This document shows, piece by piece, positions 1 to 13,366 of a stretch of DNA of 64,000 bases (the stretch's first letter is position 1; each line of letters opens with the position of its first letter). This DNA comes from Agelaius tricolor (Eukaryota > Chordata > Aves > Passeriformes > Icteridae). A model generated the notes under the pieces. It saw nothing but the letters and a program-made list of their open reading frames with translations, did not search any database and was not told the origin of the DNA. Both the position numbers and the translations under genes were made by a program. The stretch is taken from the NCBI GenBank assembly GCA_023055355.1, contig JALJCS010000009.1, positions 46,406,501 to 46,470,500 on the forward strand, in the 5' to 3' direction.

Positions 1-3000
1 CATTTCCACTTATTTCTTTCAAAGGCACCACCACGGTCTTTGCAATTCAATATTTTTAGATGTTACTGGGAAGTGTTCCAACATCCCACTGTCTGAAACA
101 ATACCTGCAGTGCCTTAAGAAAAGAAAAGAAAGGAAAACCATCCTCCAAGTAGAACTAAGCAGGTGTGCTGCTCTTGCAGAACAATTTTTCTTGTGTGGC
201 ATGAACTCCCTTTAAGGAAGGGTGGGCTGAGAGCAGGAATGACAGTACAGCTGATCATGGCAACATTACTTTCTGCTTCAGACCCCAAATTTCAATCATT
301 GGGGAGGATTGCTAAGCACAGAGAAATATCAATGTGAATAAATGTCTGACAGGAGGGTGCAAATAAAATGGAGCTGGGCCTTTCTCAGTGGTGTGGAACT
401 CCAAGCACAATCCTATAGTTATGTGGTATTTTGCTTAGGGAGCTTCTGCCTCCACCTACTCCTTGTATTTTTTGCTTGCCTTTGACAGATCATTTTGCTG
501 TCAGGCACAGAGCTGTGCCACTTTGAATGATGTTCCTGTTGTATCAGACAAATTTGGGGTTCCCCACAAAGTCACATGTGCTCGGCTTTACAGGACTGAA
601 ATTTCAATAAACCATGCTGAGTCTTCCTAAATGGGGTTATGCTCAAATACCCAAGCACATCTGTTGCTTCTTTCTGTTGTTCTTTTCCAATTCTCTGCTT
701 ATTGAAGTGAAAGATAAATAGAGCCCTGGATATCCTTTTAAGACATCACAAATTATGTACAGCCAGTTTTTATGAGCAGTAAAACAAACCAGGATTTTCA
801 TAGTATTGTCAGAATTAGGAAGATTATTTTCAGAGATGTTATAACTATCTCATTCTGGCAGAGAACAAAACTGCTTCCTCAGCATTTATTGGAGAAAAAA
901 ATCTGTTTCCAATGGAGCCACAGCTTCACATGTCTAATTCATATAGCCTGAGCAATAGCATAGAAGATAGACTTTTTTTTTTTAAAAAAAATAATAATAG
1001 AAAGGGCTTTGTTTTAAGAATTGGCCATGGACCAAACCATATCATGTTCAAAGTTTGTGGAAAATATCATGAATACACAAAATCCAGACACAGTATATCT
1101 TTCCCTGATTTAAGCTTTAAATTTCATCTTGTACCTTTAGGAAATGTAGAAAGCAGCTCAGATAATAAGGAAGAACAGAATTTGTCTAAGATTTAACCAA
1201 CAGGTTGAGCCTTTCTTAATTAGGATCATCCCTTTGCACATCATTTAGGTATCCCATAAGGGACACAATTAAATCAGATGTGCTGCATGATTTTTCCATT
1301 ACTTCAGCCTTTCTCACAGCTCAGCAAATCATTCGTTTTACCCAGAGCTGTGTATGTAACACTAAAACTCTTAAGAGCTATGTACCAAACCCTGATGCTT
1401 GAAATATCCCATTAGAAGATAACACATGCTGTCCTCCAGAGCTGCTCTTGGCTGGGATGGAGATGCAGCTATGAGTAGAAAATCTACTCCTGGTGTAGGA
1501 TCTCAGGCAACAACTGATTGTGGACAAGCAGCATGTGTTTACACACTTCACTGCATTAGAAATAAAGCAGATTTTCACTTACAGAACACTTCTATAAAAC
1601 CAAAACAACCTTGAGCCCCACCAGAGGATTTGCAAAGAAATTTAGCACAAGTGGTGTGGGCCATGCATCCAGTTTTGGCTAAGAACTTCAGCAATGCCCC
1701 AAAGAGCTTTCAGAAACTTCTTACCTCAAGGGACACCATAGCTAAAAATGGATGTACTAAAGGTGTGTCCTTATGGCAGAGATGTCCACAGCCTTGACCT
1801 ACTCTTCTGTACTAGCTCAACTCCTCTCCTGTACTACGACCTTTTGCTGTTAAGGCCCCTGAGCCTTGCTCTTGCCAAACCCTGGGAAGGAATCTCCTCC
1901 CTGGTACAAGGCAGGTGGCAGTTGTGAGCAGAGGATGAAAGAAATCCAGAAGAGAAAGCTGCTTGGGAAGTAACAAGTACAAGTGCTAATTTATATTTTA
2001 ATGATTAAAGAGAGATTAAAGCCAACAGCATCATGATTTTAACTCTGCAGCTGGTGGGTTTCTTTGTTTTCTGGTCAATGAAGCTGAATTATGAGACTGA
2101 GGGAACTTCAAAAGTGTTAAAAGATGTCATAATAATAAAGGGAGGTCTATAATTACGGAGAGATTATTGCATATAATACATAAGTGGATTGCACTTAAGC
2201 AGCCTCATCAAACCAATTTCCAGGGAAACTCATTGATGGCACAGATGAGGACTTCAGGTGGGAGGATAAGCTGGAGGAATGGATGAACACTTAAGGAACA
2301 AAGTCCTCGTTTTCATGCTAATGTCCCCGTGCAGTTCAGAGGAAGGGGAGAGAGAGAAAGTCTTTGTAGAACATTGTGACAGGAGTGCAGCAGTGCAGGG
2401 GAGGAGGAACCTCCTCTGGTGTGGTGATGAACTGCTTCAAAGGAGCCCAAAGTTGTTCATGAGACAGCAGCAGCTGTAAGCCTTCTGCAATCCCAGCACA
2501 TTTTATTATTACTGCAAAATAAAAAAAAGCCCATATCTATCTGGTATAACCAGTGACAGAGATTCATCAGGGATTGGGATATTTTGATGTTTCTGTCTTT
2601 TCATCCTGCTCTGGTTAGACAGGAAGAACAAGTTATATTCTCACAGGACCACTCAAAAAGACTTGTCCTTCCTTGTGCAGAACAGCTACTCGAGCTCCTA
2701 TAATATTAAAAAGTGTTATTTAAGTTTATGTGTTATGGAAAAATGTGAAAGAAGCCTTCTCCCAAGCACCCCTCCAGTTATGTTTTGGACACTCTTCATG
2801 AAGATGAATTGTGGTGCACACCCAACAGAGATGAGTTGATTATTTAACCATGATTAAATCATGACCAATCAGGCTCTGTGCAAGTTTTCGTAAATTCAGA
2901 AGGTCCTTCTTTCTGAGGGTGCAGGCCTCAGCCTCACTCAGAAATAAAGCTACACCATGTCCATCACCACCACTTCAGTCTTCCCTGACTCAAGCAGTAT

Positions 3001-4091
3001 TTGACCTGGAGTTATGTGCATTCCTGAAAAAAAATCTAAGCCAAATTAGGTAAATTCTGCTGTTAATGTCTGTCAAAAGATTGGTTAAATACACATTCTG
3101 GTTTGTGGGGGAATGTGACTCCTCTTTTGTACATAAAGCAGCACATGTTCCTTCCCATCAGGAAACATTAGTTTATCTTTCTTTTCTCTACACAAGAGAT
3201 TTAATTTACCTCCCTGTCTGGATTTCAGATTTTTTTTTCGTTTTCTTACACAAAATAATGCTGATTCTTCTCTTGAGAAAGGTTATAGAAGTTCAGCTTC
3301 AACAAGGGACCAAATTCTCAGCTGCCACCAGCTGATGTTACCCCAAGGTCAGGAGAACAGCACAGATTTACAGCACCATAATAATTCAGAACCAGGACTC
3401 AATCCCATCCATCAGTGTTTCCTATCTTGCATCATCATTTGACACTCACTTCTGAAGACAAAATACAAAGATGAATTGAGCCCTCTGGGTTTTTTAGCTA
3501 CTAAAAGTTGCACTACTTAATGTAATTAATCTTTTCTAGGGATTGTTTTTTTCAATCTAAAAGAGGAGTTGTCATAACATCAAGATCTGCTGCCTTTTTT
3601 TCCTTCCTGTTCTGCCTTTTGTGCATATTTGCCAGTTAACACTTAATGTTAATTCCTCTCATTAATTTCCTTTGTTTTTTTGTTATTTTTCTGCCTAAAC
3701 TTAAGCTTTAATCAGATAGCTGTATTGAAACAGTCAGTTTAGTGGAGTAAAAGGCATTTTTCACAGTTTTTTAGTGAGAAACTGAAAATCACAGAGCAAA
3801 GCAACCATATGGTGTCTAGCACAACAGATCTGACTCTTGACAAGTTGTTCTTAAAGACCACCAAGAATCTGAACACCAAGAAGTCCAAGTATCATCACAT
3901 TAATTTAAATATCTGCACACCTTGCTTTGCATCCAAGGCCCTAAGGAATGGCTGGTTTTGAACATTTGACATCAGGGAGGAGCAGAAGGCAATACATAAA
4001 ACTATTGCAGTCCCAAACAATTTTTCAGCCATTGCATCCAATGATAACTGATCAGGCAGGCAGAATAAGAAATGAAGACTAAAGACATCAG
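1..4091. other. unique non-coding DNA
   Basis: No recognisable gene, RNA gene or interspersed repeat is seen. The sequence is AT-rich with few CpGs. A T11-A8 run at 973-991 is the only clear low-complexity stretch. Open frames up to 94 codons occur (for example 912-1196, plus) but are short and unrelated to any family I recognise. It reads as intergenic or intronic DNA. Confidence 0.6.
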
Positions 4092-4272
4092 TATAATATT
4101 TATAATATAATATATATTATACGTATAATTATAATACACAATATATATTATATAATTTATATATTATATAGAATATATTATATACCAAATAAAATACATT
4201 AGATATATATTATATATTGTATACATATTATATATACAATATATTTATCGATATAAAATATTTATTATTTTT
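4092..4272. repeat. TA-rich low-complexity tract
   Basis: About 180 bases built almost only of A and T, with alternating TA runs, TATTATA and ATAATAT words, and isolated interruptions such as ACGT near 4131 and ATCGAT near 4248. Many short words are self-complementary, so the tract could extrude cruciforms or act as an easily unwound element. It is a degenerate (TA)n microsatellite rather than a precise tandem array. Confidence 0.9.
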
Positions 4273-7200
4273 TGCACCTTTTGTTTTCTAGACTGACTTT
4301 GAAGCCTTGTTTCCCCCTGTCCTTTCTAGCTGTTGCCTTCAGAGACTGATTCTAGATTTCACTCTAAGGAAGAAAATAATCTAAGCCCAACTTCATCATG
4401 TAACAACTCTGAGGCACATATTCTTTTTGTGTATTACCAGACTTATCCTATTTATGCTGAATTTAAATTTTAATTCTTTAAACCCCTCTCTCAGCAAAAT
4501 TTACACAATTTTCACTTCTCCTTATGCTAACACCTCTGTTAAACTCATGGTAATGCTGATCACACACATAGAATTAAACCCATGCTTAAGTACTTGCAGC
4601 AGCTGGGCCTTAGAGCCAAATTTTCACCAAAACTTTATTTCAGCATCTCTGTTCCTTCCTCATTTTTGGCACCCTATAAGGAGATGCAGATTTATGTGCA
4701 TTTACCAAAAACTGCTGCAGCTACTCTAACTCTCCTTGTAGGAAAGGTATATGGTTTTTATTTCAGGATGGTAAAACACCTCAGCTACCAGGTGCTTCTA
4801 TATATTTATCAAAAGCTGAGCTTTACTGAAGCATAGAGAGAAAGATCTGCATTGTCTCACTTGACAGAGGCTCTGGCATATCTCCAATCAAAGCTCTCTG
4901 TAACATCAGCTTAATCAGTCAGTCTCCAGCCTTGGAGAATAACTCATTAAAAGGAGGCACGGAAGAAAAGGCAGCTCAATGGTGTTTGCAGCGATACATA
5001 AATAAAGCTGCCTTGTCATAGCAAATTCTGTGCAACTGGGACAATGGTTTAAAGCCTGACATTGATCTAGAAACTTGGTACCTCGGGGCACAGAGGAGGG
5101 AAAAGCCATTTAATCACTGACATTGGCTCTCCATGAGCTGGCACCAAGCTCATGCCAGCAGCTGTGAGGCATTGGGTGACCCCAAGTCAAAGAGCTCTGC
5201 CCTCTGATGGAGCATGGTGGGGTGACAATGAGTCTGGTTTGAGGGGGAAAACAGAAAGGAAAACCCAACCAAATTTTATCTGCATTCACTGAAAAATAGT
5301 CATTCTCAAGCTATTCTCTCCCCTGCTTTGGTTACAAACATTTCTGGGAAAAGGAAAAAGGATTTGAATTCCTGTTTTGAATAACAGCCTTCCAAGGGAA
5401 GTACTCTGCAGACCATCTATTTTGGAAGATGACCTGATGTTATAGTAAATTAACTACTAGATTTATTGAATGCATTTAATTATTTGAATGCACAATATTT
5501 TCACTTTTTTCCCTTCAGTCACCATGAAATCTTGGATTGGATAAGCTAATTTTTCCCTTTAAACCTTTGATTGTGCCATGAACATGGAACAGAAGTCCCA
5601 GATAGCTGCCCTGTCAGAGGATGCATAAAACCAAATAAATCACCTAATCACTATCACCTAAATTTCTGATTACCCATTTTGAAATTTATAGCAGCTCAGC
5701 TTTCCTTTCAAATATATCTTCCAGTTGGCTCTTTACCTTCAAGAAGAGCATGACAGGATGCCAGATCTTTTTGAAAAGCCATTGCAGCAGACTATTTTCA
5801 TTACACACCATGCTGGATTGCTTAAATGTCTAGTCAGACCTCAATCTGCCCTAAGTCCCACATGACACTCATTTGCTCCCTGACATCCCCTGGATTCTCT
5901 GAGGTTTCCAGCAACAAAACACAGGATGCTGCAGATCTGGGAGAAAGTGACAGCCCAAGGATTAACCTGCTTGTTGATATTCATGTTTCAGCACATCCCC
6001 TGACAAACAGAACACTCCAGGGGTCAAAAGAAGAGAGAATACAGATTATTTTGATCAGGACCACATGTGTCTGGGAGACTAATCCAAAATTAATTAGATC
6101 TGGGCTGCATAATATTCATTTGGATTTGTAAACATGGTGACAGGGGTATGGGGATTATGCAGATAGAGAACAGATAAGGTAACTAATTTGTTGATGATGC
6201 TTTAATAATGTCACAAATATACTCCTTTGTCTTAATAATTGTGAAAAATAAGGAATATTTGGCTGTAAATTAGTGTGTGTAGGCAGCATTTTATTAAAAA
6301 TGAAGATGTTTTATTAGCAGAAATGAGATAGAGATAGAAATGGTTTTAGCAATTATTATCTAAATAACATTTAAATGAATGTTTCCATTTGGTATTGCAG
6401 TCACCAGTTCAGAGCAGTACAAGGAATGCTTTTTTAAAAAGCCACCTTTGTTAGCTAGAAACAGAAACTGATTTATTTTGAAATAATTATTACTCCCTAC
6501 CTTTTTTTAACCATAAGGAAAAACTTTCATGTGCTGCAGGCTGAGACTGCCCTATTGATTTCAACAGTGGTACAAGAGTAATTTAATTTTTAAGCAGCTT
6601 CTCACCCCAATCAGCTGAGCATCAACCTTTGTGTGCCAGTAAGAAAAACCCCAGTAGTGTTTCATAATGAAAAGAAACAAACACCAAAACTTTGCAAACC
6701 TCCAGCCAAACACTTGAAGTTACAAAAATACCAGGGCAGCTGATGATAGTGTCCAGAGAAACAGACAGATTACATTGCCTAATTTCATCTGGCATAGGAG
6801 GAGTGTTGGGGAAAAAATTCCTCCTCAGGATTTACCTGAGGGATTGAAACAGATCCTGATGGATTCCCAGCCTGTCTGACACAAAGCATTGATTAGTTTG
6901 GGGGAAGTGGCAAGAAATATGTGCAGAAGGTATGAAAATGGAAACTGTGAGCACTCACAAATATTTTAGCAAGAGTGCTTTTTGCAGACCAAGGCCATCT
7001 TTATTCAGTTGCTAAATTTCACATCCCCCCCAGCCCCCTATCAACATGATCCAAGTGAGATAGCAATCTCCACTTGTGCTGTGAGCATGTCACAATCAGA
7101 CCATTCTTCATTTTCCTTTTACAAAGGGATTGGATCCTTGACCCCGTCCCAAACTGCGTTCTGAGCAAAGACTTCTCTCATTAAAACTAGCTCAGAAATT

Positions 7201-8875
7201 ACCCTGTTGCATATATATATTGAAAACTCAGTCATTCCACAGATAGAATTTTCAAATGAAACTGAAATACAAATATTTCAAAGAGGACTGACTGCAAGCA
7301 AGTTCAGAGAGCTGCACACTTGCCAAAATGCCAAAGGCCCCAAAAGCTGAGGGAAGATGAGAAAGAGAAAAATGCTTGCTTAATGAATAAAACCTTTGGG
7401 ACAGGTTTTGTGCTGTGTCTGTACAATCCCAGTGCCCCTGTGACCTGGCTTCCTTCGGCACTACTGCAATAAACAAACATGTCACATCAGGGGAGCTGCA
7501 TCAGGAGAATGAGCAAGGGGAGAGTGAAGATGTGGAAGGGCTTCTTCCTTTCACCATCATGAGAGACTCAAATTAATTCTGTAAACATTTTTGACACCTG
7601 ACCACAGTGCCCCAGAGAATTTGCTTCTGGGAAAGTGTGTCCCTCAGTGCTGTTATGCACATCAGCAAGACACCAGTTCCTTCCTCTCCTGCTTGCTGGA
7701 GCTTCCTTCAGGATTCACCACCTTTGTAACCAGCCAGTTGACAGCTGACCCCTGAAATACCTGCTTCAGTTCTAGGCAGGCTCCAGGCAGAAGCTCTACA
7801 AAGTATGCTTAAAGCAGAATACTCACAGAAATAAACAAGGGGGAGAAAAAAAGCCAAACTAGAACAAACATTTTCTTTTTTAACATCAGCAAAGTCAAGC
7901 AAGTATGCTGCTGCAATATTTAATAGAGTGCAATCCAAGGGGGATTGTGCAGTGTCTTAACAGAGGGCTAACATTAAAAGGGTGTTTGCAGAGGAGAAGA
8001 AACAGAGCAGGGGTGCAGTAGAACTTACTATGCTATACACAAGCTAAAAAAAATTTTAAAAAGTGCTAGTCAGAATATCCTTCAGAAAGAATATTTTCAC
8101 TAACATGTTTCACTCCCAAGAAGCCAGCAGATATCAACTCCTAATTTTGCCTGCAGCTCACCATCCATATACATAAAGTATTTTCCACCCAAGCTGCTTC
8201 CCTCTGTGTGAAACTGAACACAAACAGTGGTATGAAGTTCTGGCAATGACATGTTAAGCACAGAAGCCTGGATTTGTGCAGTTATTCCCTAGACCTCTGC
8301 TAGAGCAAAATTAATCCAGCAGGTATCTCCAAATATCCATACAGTTAGGGATAAAATTTAAAAATTCAGAACCACAAAGCTCATCAGAAAAATCAAAACT
8401 TTGGGGAACAAGATATGCTCAGAGTAATTAAAAATATTTTGCCTCCTTGGCCTAGATCAGTCTGAAGAAAGGCAAAAGCACTAAGTGATATGATGGGGAT
8501 TCAGTGTCACAAATCTTCACTTGAAAAAAGAGCCCCACATGGAGAGCTGGGGTTCTGCTCTGAAAGTGTGAACTTGCTGTGGGAAATGTAAAATTTCTCA
8601 TTGCAAAGACTTTTACACCAGTCTAATCGGAAAGCTCTGAGCTTCCTGTGAATAAGACAAGCAGTAGGGAATAAGGTTTTCAAAAGGGGCAAGCCCTGAG
8701 GCAGCACAAATAGCGTAGAATGGGGAGGAATCAGCTTTTTCCTGATATCTGGTGTTAGGGGAGATGCACTTTATTGGGCTCTTTGCCTTGTCTTTGGAAC
8801 AACAAGGCTGGAAAAAAAATTTTAAAAAAAATCCCAATCCTGCAGTCTTTGGGATCTGCTTTGGATGCCAGAAAA
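4273..8875. other. unique non-coding DNA
   Basis: No gene or interspersed repeat was recognised. One stretch (4330-4473, plus) opens directly after a pyrimidine-rich acceptor-like TTTCTAG and stays open for 47 codons. It has no supporting donor or poly(A) signal and is treated as a weak exon candidate only. The part near 6160-6400 is AT-rich with several TAATTA-like words but has no further support. Confidence 0.55.
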
Positions 8876-8976
8876 TCCTCACAAAAAGGAAGAGAATACT
8901 CACTCACAAAAAGGAGGAGAATGCTCACCCACCAAAGAAGGGGGGAGAAATCTCACCAAAAAAAGGAGGAGAAATC
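8876..8976 (+). repeat. purine-rich minisatellite, four diverged copies
   Basis: Four consecutive units of 24, 25, 28 and 24 bases start at 8876, 8900, 8925 and 8953. Each has the plan TCAC-(C)-A-run-GGAGGAGAA followed by TAC, TGC or ATC. The plus strand is strongly purine-biased (A and G) apart from the TCAC spacer. A partial fifth unit may follow at 8977. Length differences lie in the A/G run, as expected from slippage. The array produces overlapping open frames in several phases that are artefacts of the repeat. Confidence 0.9.
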
Positions 8977-9976
8977 TCCCAAACCTCTGGTTCTCTTTGA
9001 GGCAGTTGCTGTGGGCTGAGCAGATCTCATACCCACCTACCTCAAACCAGACACCAACAGGTAGCTAAGGCCTTACTGACACAAGACAGGCACTGCTTGG
9101 GCTGAAGTACTTGTTTTAAACCCCAAAATGCTACTTTAGGGTATTAAACTGCATTTTCTTGGACCCCCCAGGAAATTTCCACCTTCTCTTGTCTGCATGT
9201 GCTCCCCAGGCTGTTGTTCACCTCCACATGCAGGATGTGAGTCCAGGTTCCCTCCCACTGGAACAGTATTTCTGGGGCTGCACTGTGTAATACTGACACA
9301 AAATTAGTCTGAACAAAGGAGATAGTATTTTTTTCTCTCTCCTTTTTTTTTTTTTAAACCTGAATTCGTCTCAGGAGTCCCATGGAGAGCTGGGCCACCA
9401 CTCTCTAACACAAGGGAGGAGCAAGAGCTGAACACATTTTATCCTGAGAGTACAGCATTATTCTAATTTAAGGAACCCCCACATTTTCCTTCAGACTGTC
9501 TAGACTGCAGAGGTTATTTCTCTGTGTCTGCTCCACACAGACCTGACTCTGCAGCTATTATTACACTGCAAACATTTCTGAGCTAGCTTTAACCCAGGCA
9601 GATGGGAAACAAACACCATATAAGCTCAGTGCAGTTGCCTGACTACAAGGAATAAAGCCCTCACTTTCCAGTTCCTTCAAAAACTTGTATTTCCTGAAGA
9701 AAGAAATACAGAAAAAAAGAAATTCCTGAGCAACACTGTCCTAAACACATAACACTCACTCCAATGCACAGGAACACAGAGATACTTTGGAGAGACAAAT
9801 CAGTTTCTGTCTGCAAAACATGAGTTTCAGTAAGCACAATCAATAACATGCCAACACCAGTCATTCCTAGAATTTATACAAATAATGCCAAATATTATCT
9901 GTTGCTACAATATCACAGTGTTCATCCATATATGTGGAGCATATTATACCAAAAAAAAGTTAAGTACTTTTTGCAG

Positions 9977-10036
9977 ATTATGAACTTGAGACATCCAATT
10001 ATTTCATTGCTACCAAAAAATTCCAGAAGGGGCGAA
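9977..10036 (+). other. candidate internal exon, 60 bp
   Basis: A pyrimidine-leaning stretch ending TTTTTGCAG precedes 9977, and a consensus donor GTAAGT starts at 10037. Between them two of three phases are open. One reads YELETSNYFIATKKFQKGR, which has the charged and aromatic mix of a globular protein. In that phase the exon begins with two bases and ends with one base of split codons, so it is symmetric. No family is recognised and no neighbouring exon is established. Chance occurrence of such a short, well-bordered segment in 64 kb is quite possible. Confidence 0.2.
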
Positions 10037-10384
10037 GTAAGTACAATAAAAGCTTTAACTCATCTTACTTCTACATTATTTGGGGTGCAGATTTCCAGCC
10101 ATTTTCCTGAAGTTAGCCTGAATACAGCAAACAAGACTCAGTAAGGGGAAAAAAACCACATAAGTTGTCACTTACAGTCCTTGCAGGAACAACACCACTG
10201 CTACAGATCCCAGAGAAGCTGCTGCTTGCACAGCATTAACCTCAGTAACTTCTGGTGAATTTGTCTTAATTAAATAAATTATCTCTGCCTGGGTAGCACC
10301 TGAGTTCTCCAGGGCACAGCCACTCAGGGGAGATGCAGAAAAGGTGTGAGCCTCCTTTTTGAAAAGTCATCTTAATCCTCCCAG

Positions 10385-10428
10385 AAAAAAAAAAAACAAA
10401 CCCAAACAAACCAAAACAAACCTAAAAT
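10385..10428. repeat. A-rich tract with AAAC words
   Basis: A run of 12 A residues is followed by repeated AAACC and AAAC words. This is low-complexity sequence, possibly the decayed A-rich tail of a retroposed copy, but no body of such a copy is recognised next to it. Confidence 0.85.
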
Positions 10429-13366
10429 TTCTGCTGACATTGCTTCAGCCACCAAGTTATTTGCCTAGAGATTCCTCTCAAACTAAGAAACCTTACTTCA
10501 AAACACTACAAAAGGCACAGGTGTCACAGCTCTGAAGGATGGGGACATTTGAGGCTCGGGAAGGTGGTCCTGTTGCTCAGTTTGAAGGTGACCACCATGA
10601 GGTATCCATCCAGATGTCACTGGCAGTCCCACTGCAGCAGAAAATACAGCATTTCCTTTAATGGGTCAGAGGAAATGAGGAGGTGATTCTCAGAAAATGT
10701 TAGACCACACTTTTCTAATTTCAACAGAGCTGAATGGTGTATCAGCAGATTAGGCTACAGGCTGCCTGGAGCTACCGATGCTAAAAAGCTTGCTGCTTTT
10801 TATTCTGGTAATTAACAAGTTATAAATTCATAGATGGCATGTTATTATCATCCTAGACAATTAATACCTGTGTGTTTGTTGTTTTATGACACGCTAACAT
10901 GAAATTTCCAGTGCCGCATCAAGCAAATTTCACTTTGGTTATTTTTTCCTTCTGCTGCAGATACAAAGCAGAGACTGTGAGGAAAGCTCTCTTTGATGAA
11001 TTTCTACCCTGAAGGTTATAAATAAACTTGATAACTGCTCTCAATCCATGCTGGCAGATTAAATGTAGTTCTACATCAGTGGAAATAAAAGGTTTTTCTT
11101 GCAAGAGATCATTTGTACTTTCTGTTGCTCTGCCCCCACCTTGGCCCACTCCCTGGCCTCAGCTGGTGTAAATCAGTGCTGCTCCAGTGTCTTTGGCAGA
11201 TTATTTCTACCAAGTGAAGATCTCATGGGCTTTTTGCTGTTTTATCTCTCCAGAAACAGAGCAGTGATTCCTTATTTTGGATTTCCCCATCAGAGGTTGT
11301 GACCCCTGAACTGCACAGGGAACTTCACCACTGCCCTCAAAAAAAGCAGATGTTTGGTGCTTCTCTCCTTAAGGTGGGCCTCAGCAGGGACCTGCTCCCA
11401 AAAGAGGCTCTTGCTGTTTCTGCCACTTGCATTTTCAAATCATACAGCAATTAATAACAGAAAGAGCTGCATCCAAAAATTGGCTTTTAAACAACCTAGG
11501 TACAACAGCTTCAGGCTCAATTCCTTTTATAAGCTCTGCTCATGATAAGCTACTGCTCATGAATCAAAGGAGAGTTAACAGGATGGAAATTAACCTTTCA
11601 TAATTAATACTTGATTTGTTTACATATTTCACAGTATCTTTATGCTAAGATACTATATCTACAGATATAGATACAGATATCTAAAATAATTTTAATCACA
11701 GAATTTCATGTTTAATAGGGAAACAGAAGATCAAAAACCAAAGAAAAAGTAGAAAATATAAGTAACTGTTTTCATTTTATACACTTTGATCACCACAGAA
11801 GCCCAGCTTTCATAACTTCTTTTGCTACATGGTACCTGAGCCACCAAAATGAAACCAAACCCATTCTCTCTCCATGTCCAACCATTCATCAAAAAAGTTT
11901 TATTTTACTTAATAATAACTGAAACAAATATTGTCCATCAGAACAAAAATGGGAAAATGCGGATCTTTTTAAAATCACAGCTTCCTTTTAATTTCAAATA
12001 GGATATTTTAAAATATTTTTTGGTTTTAAACTTCATCAAAATGTTTGATGTTTTTCTCATAATTGAAAGTTGAAAGACAAAATGTTTGCATTGCCGGAGT
12101 ACAGTAATTCAAGTTATCAAAACCTATTTTTTCAAACTTTTTATTTGTGAAAAATAGGAGGTTTATAAAATCCCATGCAGAAATTGTTCATTTCCTGTGA
12201 AGTGAAAATTTGTAATTTGGATCTGTGTTCAATAACCAGCGATGGGCTCTAAAACCAAGATGAGAAAGCAATAAAGAAAAAATTAAATATTTTGTGTTCC
12301 ATCTGATTGACCAGAAATTCATAGCCAAGGTCAGGGAAGGGGTTGGGGATTGTTTGTCAAATCCAAGATGTTTGAGTCTTACCAGCTTAGAGGACATTGG
12401 GAAAACCCTCTGGGCTCCACTAATTAGATCCAGCATTCAGTGATGGATGATTCACTGCCAGGTTAAGGAACTTCCACAGTCAGTAGACACCTTTTATAGA
12501 TATCTCAGCAGAGCTAGCAAGGGCATTTAGTTTACAAAGTGGAGCTTTTTGGTTTTTTTCCTGTGTAGCTGAAAAAAGTCCACTCACCCCCATCATGGTT
12601 GTCCCTTTTAAATATTAACTATAGGGGCCCCAGAACTGGAAGGGATCCCCTTGGGATCTGTATCTTCATTATGTGTTATTGAATCCCTTTCATAAATTAC
12701 CACAATATTAAAGACAATAATTGTTTTTGCTCTCACTAACATGATGCAGAATTTAATTTAGCCCTATGGATAAAATGAAGACTGATGATTTAAGTGGTTT
12801 CTCCTTTTCTTGGCACTTTGACTCATAGCTTCCTAATCCTCTGTTAGCAACCTTAAACATGTATTTTTCTCTCAGTTGTACATGTTCATGTTGGATATCC
12901 ATTCGTTTCTAAAATTCTAAATTCACTAATGCTTATTAACAAATTCCATTAGCTAAACTAAAATAGGCTCTCTGTTCTTCATCATGGAGAGGGACTGAAA
13001 GAAAGGAATAAAGAAGTAAAATTACATGCCTTATGGTTTAAAAGTCAGAAAACAAGAGGGAGTAAGGGTTTAATGGTTTTGGATATGGCACATTCCTTGC
13101 AATTGAAGGGGGATATAATGAATTTTAAAACCAGCTCCTTGGTATCATCCAGGAGAATGACATGTCTGGTTCCAGGGGCCAGAAGCTCCAAGAGAGCCTT
13201 CTGTGGAAGAGGTTTTACAGCAACTTCTGTGAGCCAGAGAGAAGTTTTATCAGAGAATCCACGTTTACCCCTGAAAGAATTTTCTACCAAGGTCATTGAC
13301 ATAGAAACCAAGAAACAAAGAAGGATAAATAAGAGAAACTGCAACTGCCTATTTCAATATTGTATT

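Larger units (their letters stand above)
8977..13366. other. mostly unique non-coding DNA
   Basis: Contains a T-rich run near 9345-9356, the C/A-rich tract at 10385-10428 and two weak exon-like pieces (9977-10036 and 10961-11012, plus). No family-level similarity is recognised. The last 300 bases (about 13045-13366) carry an open frame running into the LTR-like block. That part could belong to the same retroelement, but I cannot show it. Confidence 0.5.

Noticed and set aside
8876..9019. Lysine-rich overlapping open frames in three phases
   Set aside because: They are produced by the purine-rich minisatellite.
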